Of a stretch of DNA of 64,000 bases, positions 53,672-61,550 are shown one piece after another. The stretch is from CBDCFV01 sp965203835 (GTDB taxonomy: Bacteria > Chloroflexota > Dehalococcoidia > Lucifugimonadales > UBA3495): NCBI GenBank assembly GCA_965203835.1, contig OZ241919.1, positions 3,782,001-3,846,000 of the forward strand, in the 5' to 3' direction. Below the pieces are notes generated by a model, which worked only from the letters and a program-made list of their open reading frames with translations, made no database searches and had not been told where the DNA came from. How positions within the stretch are numbered: position 1 is the stretch's first letter; each line of letters starts with the position of its first letter. Made by a program: the position numbers and the translations under genes.

Positions 53672-55407
53672 AGATAAATGTACGTGGGCTTATGGGGTTG
53701 CTGGCGACCGGTTTGATGCTTGCCGTGATTGCTTGCGCAGCTCCCCAGCCGGCCGCTCCGGCCCAGTCTGCACCAACCCAAGGCGACGCCACTCCGATAC
53801 CCACCACCAAGTTACCGCCCGCAGAGGCGCGAATGCCCACGCCCACTCCGGTTCCAGCGGAGGTCAAGAAAACAACCACAGACTTTGCCGCGGATTACGC
53901 TGAGTTGTCGAAAAGTTGGGATGACCTTCACGGTGATTTTGACGACTGGCGTCAGGGCCTGACGGCCTGTGAAGCGAGTTCGTTACAAATAGCGGTCCAT
54001 GGGTTTGCGGGACGGTCCGCCGGCATTACGGCCGGCGCCAGATCGCTACCGAGGGACCCAATGGTGCGTGAGCTGTCGGACAGCCTTATTGAAGCCGCAG
54101 AAATTGAAGAGGAGGCGCTTCGAGCACTGGCCGAAAACCGTCAGGTCAACGACGGAGCAGCGGGGGCCTCAAGTATAGACGGCGCCCCGGCAGCATCAGA
54201 CGAGAGGGCATCCGATGAACCGGACGGAGGCGAAAACGGGAATAACCCGCCAAGCGGCGGGGCAGGCTCGGTATACGAGGGAGTTGCCTTGGCGCGGTCT
54301 CAAGCGTCGGCCATTCAAAAAATGGTTTCTGATAGCTTGGACGATCTTCAGACAAGGACAAGTCCCGACGCCCAAGAAGAGGTCAGCGAATTCAGCGCTG
54401 CCGTCAGCGAGTTGAATGAGGCATGGGACCAGTTCCACCGCAACTACGACTCTTTTCGCTCGGCAGAGCCAAATTATAATGCTGCTCAGAGGACCCGGGG
54501 CATCAACCTTCTGGTCAACGAGTTTCGGGGAGTAGCACAGTCCGCCCGGGACCTGCCGTCCGCCGCCGGAACGGACGATGTGGCGGATATGTTGGCGGAG
54601 GCGGCCGAATCGGAGGACCTGTTACTGCGGAATTTGCGAGGCGACTTGGGACAACCAGGGGAGTTTGCCGGTAATCGACTACGAGCACCTTCAAACGAGG
54701 ATGATTCCTCTGAAATCCCCACTCCTACCCCATCGGCCGAAGGAAACGGCAATCTTCCGCCAACAAAACCGGAACCTGTATATGAATCTTCAGAAGGGGA
54801 AGCGTCGGGATTCGGGTCCGGCGGCTCTACCGATGGCAGGACTTTCGATGCAGGTGCCGGTTCGGAAGAAGAGGAGGAACCCTCCGCGGCGGACCCAGCG
54901 GTCTTCTACACCTTTGACGCTCAACTCGTGGAAGCCAACACGACACGACGCAAGGCCGGACAGTTGTTGACCAAGATCGAAGAAGACGTTTCCGACGACG
55001 GCCGCGAGCAAATCAGCGGCTTCGCAGCACAATACAAGCGGCTTATGGCCCGGGTAGATGACCTCCGAGACGACTATGACGACTGGCGCAGCGCCGAAGG
55101 CGGATGTGACCGGGCTACGGTAATAGAAGCCTTGGGTGGGTACACCTCAAGGTTCTCCGACCTGACTGCTGAAGTTAGAGGATTGCCTCGCGCGGCTTTC
55201 CTGAGACCCATGGGAGAGCTATTGGTTGAGGCGGCGGACAGGGAGCACGGATCAGTGCGCGACCTGCGCAACACTTGGGAGCCTTTTGACGCTGGAGTGT
55301 ACGACGACGTAGACAGGCAGCGCGACACATCGGACAAGCTACGCCGTCAAGTGTCCTCGGGTATAGACGAGCTTGCCGCCCGGTACGGCCTCTCGTTGTC
55401 CAAGTAA
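53668..55407 (+). CDS. Lipoprotein with three repeated helical domains
   Basis: The 579-residue protein has a lipobox (LAVIAC), a Pro/Thr-rich linker and three related helical modules starting near residues 73, 240 and 451. Shared cores are SWDDLHGDFDDWR, AWDQFHRNYDSFRS and RVDDLRDDYDDWRS, followed by a ...LP-rich loop and a final LVEAADREH/LIEAAEIEE helix. The linkers are rich in Gly, Ser, Glu and Pro. It starts in the ATGA overlap of the DUF4350-like gene. The family is not recognised. A hairpin terminator follows. Confidence 0.8.
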   Translation: MKINVRGLMGLLATGLMLAVIACAAPQPAAPAQSAPTQGDATPIPTTKLPPAEARMPTPTPVPAEVKKTTTDFAADYAELSKSWDDLHGDFDDWRQGLTACEASSLQIAVHGFAGRSAGITAGARSLPRDPMVRELSDSLIEAAEIEEEALRALAENRQVNDGAAGASSIDGAPAASDERASDEPDGGENGNNPPSGGAGSVYEGVALARSQASAIQKMVSDSLDDLQTRTSPDAQEEVSEFSAAVSELNEAWDQFHRNYDSFRSAEPNYNAAQRTRGINLLVNEFRGVAQSARDLPSAAGTDDVADMLAEAAESEDLLLRNLRGDLGQPGEFAGNRLRAPSNEDDSSEIPTPTPSAEGNGNLPPTKPEPVYESSEGEASGFGSGGSTDGRTFDAGAGSEEEEEPSAADPAVFYTFDAQLVEANTTRRKAGQLLTKIEEDVSDDGREQISGFAAQYKRLMARVDDLRDDYDDWRSAEGGCDRATVIEALGGYTSRFSDLTAEVRGLPRAAFLRPMGELLVEAADREHGSVRDLRNTWEPFDAGVYDDVDRQRDTSDKLRRQVSSGIDELAARYGLSLSK

Positions 55408-55446
55408 TACATACTGCCAAAGCCGGGAGTTACACAGCGCCGCATG

Positions 55447-55479
55447 AACAGCCCCTTCCCATTACGGGAAGGGGCTGTT
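55447..55479. terminator. Hairpin terminator between convergent genes
   Basis: A perfect 14-bp stem (AACAGCCCCTTCCC at 55447-55460 with its complement at 55466-55479) and a 5-nt loop. There is no long T run (GACTTAA follows), so it is a weaker or Rho-aided terminator. Confidence 0.6.
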
Positions 55480-55504
55480 GACTTAATCCCTCAAAACGTA
55501 CCGG

Positions 55505-56938
55505 CTAACCGCCGTTGGCTATAGTGGGTACGCGGCCCTTGGCGGGAGAAACCGCCTCGTAACCGTGCGCCACCTGCAACAGGATCTGTTCCTCGAAAGG
55601 TCGTCCTATCAACTGGAGGCCGATGGGAAGACCGGCTTGAGTAAACCCGCACGGTATGGACATCGCCGGCAACCCGGTGGCGTTGCTTGGACTGGTGCAC
55701 CGGGAAGTCATCCCGGAGCCGGGGCCTCGCACCGGGTAGTCTTGCCCTCCGATGCTCACAGTGTCCTGGTCTATGCGCCAAGCCGCGATTGGAGACGACG
55801 GAGTTGCCAGTACGTCAACCTCCTGGAATACTTGGGCATACTCCTCTTTAATAATGCGCTGCACTTTCATGGCCTTGGAGTAGTCCCGGCCTAAAATGAA
55901 CTGGCCCGCCAGCGTGCGGTACAGGACGGTGGGGCCGTAGTCCTCCCGGTGCTGATCGATATGCGGCTCGTGGGCCACCAATCCATCGGCCATGCCCGGA
56001 ATGCGCAGTGCTCCGGCGTACTTCATGCTTGGCAAGGAGACTTCACGGGCCTCGGCTCCCAGTTCCACCAGCGCATCTATGGCTTGGCGTACCGCCGCCT
56101 CGGTTTCCGGGTTCACTTGGTCGAAGTAGTAGTTTGTGGGGACGCCTATCTTGAGGCCATCAAGGCTCGTGCCCAGTAGCTCCGAGTAGTCAGGTACCGG
56201 GACCGGCACCGTGCTGGGGTCTAGCGCGTCGTAGCCGGCGATTATTTGCAGCATCAGGGCGCAATCTCTCGCCGACCTCACCATTGGTCCGATGTGGTCT
56301 CCGTTGAAGCTGGTGACTTGGAGGCCTCGTTGGCTTACCCGGCCGTAAGTCTGCTTCAGGCCCACTATGCCGCAGAAGTTGGCCGGGCCGCGCACTGAGC
56401 CTCCCAGGTCGGTGCCCAAGGAAGCGAAGGTGACGCGGGCGGCGACATTGGCGCCTCCGCCTCCGCTGGAGCCTCCGGGGATATGGTCCAGGTTCCAAGG
56501 ATTGTGCACGGCTCCATAGTGGAGATTGTTGGAAGTGGACCCGGCGGCGAACTCTTCGAGGTTTTCCTTCCCCAGGATAATGGCCCCGGCCTCCTTGCAC
56601 TTGGTGACCACCGAGGCGTCTTCATCAGGTATTTGGTTCGCCAACGCCTTGGACCCGACTGTGGTGCGTATACCGGCGGTGTCGATATTGTCCTTGATGC
56701 CGATGGGAATGCCGTGGAGGGGGCCGCGGTATTCGCCTCGCATCAACGCGGCCTCCTGTTCCTTGGCTTGCCGCCTTGCCTCGTCGTACGTGATGGTGAT
56801 GAACGTGTTTAACGATGATTGCAGCCGCTCGGCCCGGGCCAGAGCCGCTTCGGTAAGCTCTACCGGCGAGACCTCTTTTGCTTGGATTTTGGGAGCAAGC
56901 TCGGAGATAGTGAGTTGTAGCAGATCGGAATCTGGCAT
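55505..56938 (-). CDS. Amidase signature family protein
   Basis: The 477-residue protein has the amidase triad: Lys in GIKDN (K82), Ser in GGSSGG (S157/158) and nucleophile Ser in GGSVRGPA (S181). The overall plan matches GatA-type amidases, but the position, away from gatB/gatC, argues for a catabolic amidase. Substrate unknown. AGGG precedes the ATG. It is the last gene of the minus-strand run, 118 nt after the RACo-like gene, so its cotranscription with the corrinoid genes is uncertain. Confidence 0.9.
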   Translation of the reverse strand: MPDSDLLQLTISELAPKIQAKEVSPVELTEAALARAERLQSSLNTFITITYDEARRQAKEQEAALMRGEYRGPLHGIPIGIKDNIDTAGIRTTVGSKALANQIPDEDASVVTKCKEAGAIILGKENLEEFAAGSTSNNLHYGAVHNPWNLDHIPGGSSGGGGANVAARVTFASLGTDLGGSVRGPANFCGIVGLKQTYGRVSQRGLQVTSFNGDHIGPMVRSARDCALMLQIIAGYDALDPSTVPVPVPDYSELLGTSLDGLKIGVPTNYYFDQVNPETEAAVRQAIDALVELGAEAREVSLPSMKYAGALRIPGMADGLVAHEPHIDQHREDYGPTVLYRTLAGQFILGRDYSKAMKVQRIIKEEYAQVFQEVDVLATPSSPIAAWRIDQDTVSIGGQDYPVRGPGSGMTSRCTSPSNATGLPAMSIPCGFTQAGLPIGLQLIGRPFEEQILLQVAHGYEAVSPAKGRVPTIANGG

Positions 56939-57056
56939 CTGAACTAACCCTCTTCAAGTGGAGTGGGTCAACCGACCCAATCAGTTGGGCCGGTCATGCT
57001 CGGAAGTGTAAGCCACACGGGTCAGGAACGCAATTGACGATAAGGTGGCCGACGGC

Positions 57057-58676
57057 TCAGACCCACGCCTCCATGGGCTTGAACATACATCCTTCCACAA
57101 ATATGTCGAAAAAATCGGGGGTAGTTTCCAGTTCGATATGCTCGATGCGTTTGACCAGGTCCTCGATTTCATGGCGTAGCCGTCTTGAGACCAGCATAAG
57201 GGTAGCTCCTTCCAGTGATGCGTTTCCCACCTTGGCGATCTTTTCCGCAGGGAAGCCGGCGATGAAGCCTATAGCGACCGCATTTTCAACATTGATATGG
57301 TTCGCGAATCCTCCCGCCAGGAACAGTTTGTTGACGTCTTCGGCTTGGACCCCGTATCGCCTCAGCGCGATGAACTGGCCCGAATAGTTGGCTGATTTGG
57401 CTTGGGCCAAGGCGCTGATGTCTGCCCTGGACAGTGACATTCCCTGCTCTTCAGCGAACAGGAATCCTCTGTTACCGTCGGCAAGCACACCCAGTTGGTC
57501 CATTTTGCCGTTGACCTTGAGTTGGGCGAGCAGGTCCACCAAGCCGGAACCGCAGATGCCCACGGCTTCGGTGCCGCCGATAGTCAGGCAGCGGACGTCA
57601 TCCCCGGAGATTTCCACTGATTCCACCGCGCCGTCATAGCTGGGCATTCCGTAGGTGACTTGGCCTCCTTCGAAAGCCGGCCCCGCGGGACAGGATGCGG
57701 CCATAAGCCGGTGGCGGTTACCCACCACAACTTCAGTGTTGGTGCCCACGTCAACCAGCATAACCACGTCTTCCTGCCGGTCGATGGCTATAGCCATCAG
57801 GTCGGCTGCCACGTCGGCTCCAACGTGGCACCCCACCAGGACGCCGCCGTAAACGTTGGCTTCAGGATGAATTCTCAGTCCCAAGTCTGCTGCCCTTACG
57901 TTCAGCGCCGTGGACTGCCGCAGCCCCTGCTCCACCTCCAATTCGGTGACGGACTTGTAGGGCTTCTCGCCGATGGACTGCACGTCCAAGCCAAAAAAAA
58001 TGTCGCGCATGGTGGAATTGGCCACCACCACCGCTTCGTATATGCGCCGCCGGTGGATGCCCAACAGCCGTGATACCTCTCCGATTTCGAAGTTGATGGC
58101 CGACAGCATCACCTGTTGGAGTTCCCCGCCGTTCGGTCCGCCGTCGTAAGCGATACGGTTCATCACGTCGCTCCCGCCGAACTTCTGGGGGTTCTCGAAG
58201 GACGCGGTGTGGGCAATGCGTCCGGTTTCCAAGTCAACGAGATTCATTACCACCGTAGTTGTGCCGATGTCTATAGCCAAGCCGTAGATGGCGTTTTGAT
58301 ACCGTTCTATGCGCTGGCCGTCAAAAACGACGTCGCCGCCCATCCGGACCGTCAAAGGGTCAAGGTCCACGTTCCTGTGAGTAGAGGAGGTAAGAATCCT
58401 TGGCTGGCGCCGCAGGGTGGCGAACTCGATGTCCGCAGTCGTATCAACAATGCTGGCTTGGCAGGCAAGGCGATAGTTCCCGCTCAGAAAGGACTCAGCC
58501 TGGTCGGGAGGACTCAGTCCCTCCAGGCCGCGGCGAATCTCGACAATGCACTCGTGGCAATCGCCTACCCTACCGCAGGATGTGGGGACCCTGACTCGAA
58601 CATCGTCGGCGTAGTCGAAAATGGTGCGGCCGGCGGTGAGCGGGATGGTCCGCCCGCCGTGATGCAGGGGCGACAT
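57057..58676 (-). CDS. RACo-type reductive activator of corrinoid protein (DUF4445)
   Basis: The 539-residue protein has an N-terminal 2Fe-2S ferredoxin domain with Cys 34, 40, 43 and 72 (PTSCGRVGDCHECIVEI, RLACQA), a linker, and an ASKHA ATPase-like domain (GLAIDIGTTTVVMNLVDLETG, VDVGTNTEVVVGN). RACo uses ATP to return inactive Co(II) corrinoid to Co(I). ATG 58676 follows the stop of the small Cys gene by 7 nt; the frame to 58721 would overlap it. The corrinoid protein gene is two genes upstream. Confidence 0.92.
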   Translation of the reverse strand: MSPLHHGGRTIPLTAGRTIFDYADDVRVRVPTSCGRVGDCHECIVEIRRGLEGLSPPDQAESFLSGNYRLACQASIVDTTADIEFATLRRQPRILTSSTHRNVDLDPLTVRMGGDVVFDGQRIERYQNAIYGLAIDIGTTTVVMNLVDLETGRIAHTASFENPQKFGGSDVMNRIAYDGGPNGGELQQVMLSAINFEIGEVSRLLGIHRRRIYEAVVVANSTMRDIFFGLDVQSIGEKPYKSVTELEVEQGLRQSTALNVRAADLGLRIHPEANVYGGVLVGCHVGADVAADLMAIAIDRQEDVVMLVDVGTNTEVVVGNRHRLMAASCPAGPAFEGGQVTYGMPSYDGAVESVEISGDDVRCLTIGGTEAVGICGSGLVDLLAQLKVNGKMDQLGVLADGNRGFLFAEEQGMSLSRADISALAQAKSANYSGQFIALRRYGVQAEDVNKLFLAGGFANHINVENAVAIGFIAGFPAEKIAKVGNASLEGATLMLVSRRLRHEIEDLVKRIEHIELETTPDFFDIFVEGCMFKPMEAWV

Positions 58677-58683
58677 GGTCTGT

Positions 58684-58926
58684 TCAAACTTCCCAAGCGC
58701 TGCGGTAGTCGAGGTCGTCACTTCCCAGGCACAGCGGCAGTTCCTCCGCGATGGTGGGGCGGTACTGGTTGCGGCAACCGAAATTAGCGGTGCATTGGTC
58801 CTGTGAGTTTTTGTAGGGACACCGCCACTGCGAAACCTGGTTGGCTGTTTCGTTGATGCCCTGCAAGATTTCCTGGAGACGGGCCATGCTGGCCCTGACC
58901 CGCTTTTTGTCTACTCGGTGTTCCAC
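58684..58926 (-). CDS. Small Cys protein of corrinoid cluster
   Basis: The 80-residue protein has a helical N-terminus (RVRASMARLQEILQGINETANQV) followed by four Cys in QWRCPYKNSQDQCTANFGCRNQ and PLCLGSDDLDYRSAWE. The Cys pattern suggests a metal or Fe-S site. Proteins of this pattern accompany corrinoid methyltransferase clusters, as here between the corrinoid protein and RACo genes. The start is GTG without a strong ribosome site. Confidence 0.7.
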   Translation of the reverse strand: MEHRVDKKRVRASMARLQEILQGINETANQVSQWRCPYKNSQDQCTANFGCRNQYRPTIAEELPLCLGSDDLDYRSAWEV

Positions 58927-58941
58927 GGGGGCATACTCGCG

Positions 58942-59703
58942 TCAGGTTACGGCGGGAACGGCTTCCGGCACTTCTTCCCACCCCAACAGTCGCTTGGCCA
59001 AGGCGACGCAGTCCATAGCATCCTTGCCGTACCCGTCGGCGCCCATGTCGTCGGCAAATTCCTGGCTGAGCGGCGCCCCGCCCACCATGATCCTGACCTC
59101 GTCGCGCAGTCCGGCATCCTCGAACGCCTGAATCGTTCTTCCCATGTTGGGCATGGTAGTGGTGAGCAGCGCGGACATTCCCAGCACCTGGGCTTCATGC
59201 TCTAGCACCGCGTCGATAAATTCCTCCGGCTTGGTGTCCACACCCAAGTCGTGAACGGTGAAGCCCGACCCCCGCAACATCATGATACACAGGTTCTTGC
59301 CGATGTCGTGAAGGTCTCCCTTGACGGTGCCCATTACCACTGTGCCGACGGGCTGGATTCCAGAGGCCGACAAGATGGGCTCCAAGTGGGCCATCCCCGC
59401 CTTCATCGCCCGTGCCGCCACCAGCACCTCCGGGACGAAGATGATGTTGTCGCGGAACTTGATGCCCACGATCGCCATGCCGGCGATCAAGCCGTCGTCA
59501 AGTATGGTATTGGCGGAAAACCCTAAATCCAGGGCCTCCCTGGTGAGACGGTCGACCTCGTGGTTGTGGCCCACTATCAGGTCATAGGCTATCTGGTGCA
59601 TCAAGGTGTCCGTTCCTTGGAACAGTCCTTCGATATGCCTTCGTTCCGAGGCGTTGGTTACGTGCTCCAACTCCTCCGCCAAGCCTGGGTTGGAAGTCGT
59701 CAC
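58942..59703 (-). CDS. Corrinoid (B12-binding) methyltransferase protein
   Basis: The 253-residue protein has an N-terminal helical cap (B12-binding_2) and a cobalamin-binding domain with GDLHDIGKN (D130-x-H132-xx-G135), where His ligates cobalt, then VHDLGVDTKPEEF and GGAPLSQEFADDMGADGYGKDA. It is the MtbC/MttC type carrier of methyl groups. Start GTG with GGAG 8 nt upstream. MtaA-like methyltransferase and RACo are encoded nearby; the methyl-donating (MT1) enzyme is not seen in the window. Confidence 0.94.
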   Translation of the reverse strand: MTTSNPGLAEELEHVTNASERRHIEGLFQGTDTLMHQIAYDLIVGHNHEVDRLTREALDLGFSANTILDDGLIAGMAIVGIKFRDNIIFVPEVLVAARAMKAGMAHLEPILSASGIQPVGTVVMGTVKGDLHDIGKNLCIMMLRGSGFTVHDLGVDTKPEEFIDAVLEHEAQVLGMSALLTTTMPNMGRTIQAFEDAGLRDEVRIMVGGAPLSQEFADDMGADGYGKDAMDCVALAKRLLGWEEVPEAVPAVT

Positions 59704-59743
59704 TGGTCAATCTCCTTCTGGTGTGGCCGTACCATCGTTGTGC

Positions 59744-60097
59744 TTACCCGCCCCGGATGATCATCACCACCAGTGCGGCGATGATGCCGCCGCCGATGGC
59801 CCAAGTTGACAGAAACATCCGGTCAATCCGGGCGTTGATGGCTTGGAGGCCCTGGTCCATCCGAGTGTTGACTTCTTGGAGGCCTTGGTCGATACGTTGA
59901 TTGACTTCTTGGAGGCCTTGGTCAAGTCGTTGATTAACTTCCTGGAGCCCTGCCCTGACTTCTTGGAGTCCCGTATTCACTTCTTGGCGAAAACTGGTCA
60001 TATCCTGCCGCAGATCCTGCAACGCCGTTGCTTGTTCGGTGATGCGCCCTTCCAAGTAGCCCAGAGTCCGAGCCTGTGTTTCAGGTTCCGATGCCAT
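59744..60097 (-). CDS. Coiled-coil single-pass membrane protein
   Basis: The 117-residue protein has a long coiled coil with 11-residue repeats (LQEVNQRLDQG, LQEVNQRIDQG, LQEVNTRMDQG) and two 7-residue units before them, then one C-terminal membrane helix (STWAIGGGIIAALVVMIIRG). It resembles phage or stress-linked hendecad coiled coils. GAGGAAG precedes the ATG. It lies between the MtaA-like and corrinoid genes, which is unusual, as it has no obvious role in methyl transfer. Confidence 0.75.
   Translation of the reverse strand: MASEPETQARTLGYLEGRITEQATALQDLRQDMTSFRQEVNTGLQEVRAGLQEVNQRLDQGLQEVNQRIDQGLQEVNTRMDQGLQAINARIDRMFLSTWAIGGGIIAALVVMIIRGG
59845..59995 (-). repeat. 33-bp and 21-bp tandem repeats in coiled-coil gene
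   Basis: Three 33-bp units and two 21-bp units, each beginning GGAG(G)CC on the plus strand and ending ACTTCTT or alike. They encode 11- and 7-residue helical units. Confidence 0.8.
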
Positions 60098-60169
60098 ACT
60101 GATACTTCCTCAACACCTTTTGTAGTTGCCGTAAGTTCATACTACCAAGCGATATAGGTCTGGGAAATG

Positions 60170-61204
60170 TTACCCGTTTTGCTTTGTCCACTCTACCACG
60201 GCTTTGGGTATCTCCACGAGGTTTTCCAGCTTGGTGGCCAGAGGCACGGCGCATTCCGGCGCGATCATGTTGACCCCGGCATCCAGGCAGCGGAACACTT
60301 CCTGGCGCACCTCCTCGGGGCCGCGGGCGTACAGCGTCTCCGGGTTGTTGATGTTTCCCACCAGCCCTATCCTTCCGTCAACGATGTCCATGGCCCGCTG
60401 AGGGTCGTTCTTCGAGTCGAAATGGAAGCTGGCCATTCCCGTTTCGGCGATGTACCCCATGCGGTCAAGGGTGTTGCCGCAGATGTGCAGGATAAGGGGG
60501 ACCGGCAACCGTTCCGCCATTTCCTGGTGAATGTCCAACAGGAACCTCCGGTAGTATTCCCCGCTGACCAGGTCGCCGGTGGCATGGTCCGGGAAGGTCA
60601 GCGCGTCGGCGCCGGCGGCGATTTGCGCCTCTCCGAACAGGACGGAAATTTCCTTCAGCTTGTGCAACGCCCGCATCACCATGTCCGGGTCGTCCACGGT
60701 CATCAGCAGGAAGTTCTCCACGCCGAAGACGTGGTACGCCAAGGTCCAGGGCCCCATCGTCTTGCCGATGACAGCCACCCGGTCGCTGAACTCCTGCCTG
60801 AGCAACTCGATGGATTTGGTGATGGTCAGGTTGTCCGGGTGCTCCAGGAAACCCGGCGGGATGTGAACGTCGTCAGGGCCCTTCCAGATGGGGCGGTACA
60901 TGCGCACCGTGGGCCAGTTGTCCTTGTCCTCCCATTGCATCTCGCAACCCAGGGCCGACGATTCTTGTATGATGGTGAAGTAGGGCATCACCGAGTCAAA
61001 TCCTAACTCGGTGTGCCCGGTGGCCGCCAGTCTAGCCGCCAACTCCGGATCGCGGCACGCATCGGGGAAAGGGGCGTCGATCAGATCCATCAACTCCACT
61101 GTGGCCACGTTGGTGGGGTTGGCCACTGGGGTCCGGTCCACCGGCTTCATGGCGAGGGCGTTCATAACCCTTTCGCGGGGAGTCATTGTTTCGGTGAAGG
61201 GCAT
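60170..61204 (-). CDS. MtaA-like uroporphyrinogen-decarboxylase-family methyltransferase
   Basis: The 344-residue TIM barrel of the URO-D/MtaA group has the zinc ligands His and Cys in LHICGN (about 239-241) and Cys in PECAVPL (about 318). These residues hold the thiol acceptor in MtaA/CmuA-type methyltransferases; URO-D lacks them. It would transfer a methyl group from the corrinoid protein to a thiol acceptor, or from a methyl donor to the corrinoid. GGGAG precedes the ATG. Confidence 0.9.
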   Translation of the reverse strand: MPFTETMTPRERVMNALAMKPVDRTPVANPTNVATVELMDLIDAPFPDACRDPELAARLAATGHTELGFDSVMPYFTIIQESSALGCEMQWEDKDNWPTVRMYRPIWKGPDDVHIPPGFLEHPDNLTITKSIELLRQEFSDRVAVIGKTMGPWTLAYHVFGVENFLLMTVDDPDMVMRALHKLKEISVLFGEAQIAAGADALTFPDHATGDLVSGEYYRRFLLDIHQEMAERLPVPLILHICGNTLDRMGYIAETGMASFHFDSKNDPQRAMDIVDGRIGLVGNINNPETLYARGPEEVRQEVFRCLDAGVNMIAPECAVPLATKLENLVEIPKAVVEWTKQNG

Positions 61205-61226
61205 TTCGGTAGCTCCCTTGTTGCGG

Positions 61227-61550
61227 CTACGCTTCTATGATAACGATTTCGCCGCGTGTGATGTTCTCCAATGCGCTGAGGATTCTTGGAACCAACGGCG
61301 CTAAGTCCTTGATACTATTGGTCCTCGCTGCCAATACGATCACCGCAACGTCGACTCCTGTTATGTCCTGGTCTTTGGGGATATCCTGGTCACAGGTTAT
61401 CAAGGCATCGAAGTCATCCCGTGCTCGCGCAAGCAGTTGGTCGTCGGGCAATCTGTCCCAGCCAAGATATCCAGCAGAAATAGCCTCGTGGTGTTCCAAC
61501 AAATAAGGTCTAAGGTCCCATGTAATGTTTTTATCGAGCAGCAGACGCAC
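61227..61550 (-). CDS. DUF5615 PIN-like toxin
   Basis: The 107-residue protein has the DUF5615/PIN-like pattern: MRLLLDKNI at the start, GWDRLPDDQLLARARDDFDALITCDQDI and VLAARTNSIKDLAPLVPRIL. The Asp in LLLD, DFDALITCDQD and other acids form the PIN-like active site. Such proteins usually follow a DUF433 antitoxin, and here they follow the triple-DUF433 protein. GTG start, 20 nt inside the upstream gene, with GAGAGAGG before it. Confidence 0.87.
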   Translation of the reverse strand: MRLLLDKNITWDLRPYLLEHHEAISAGYLGWDRLPDDQLLARARDDFDALITCDQDIPKDQDITGVDVAVIVLAARTNSIKDLAPLVPRILSALENITRGEIVIIEA

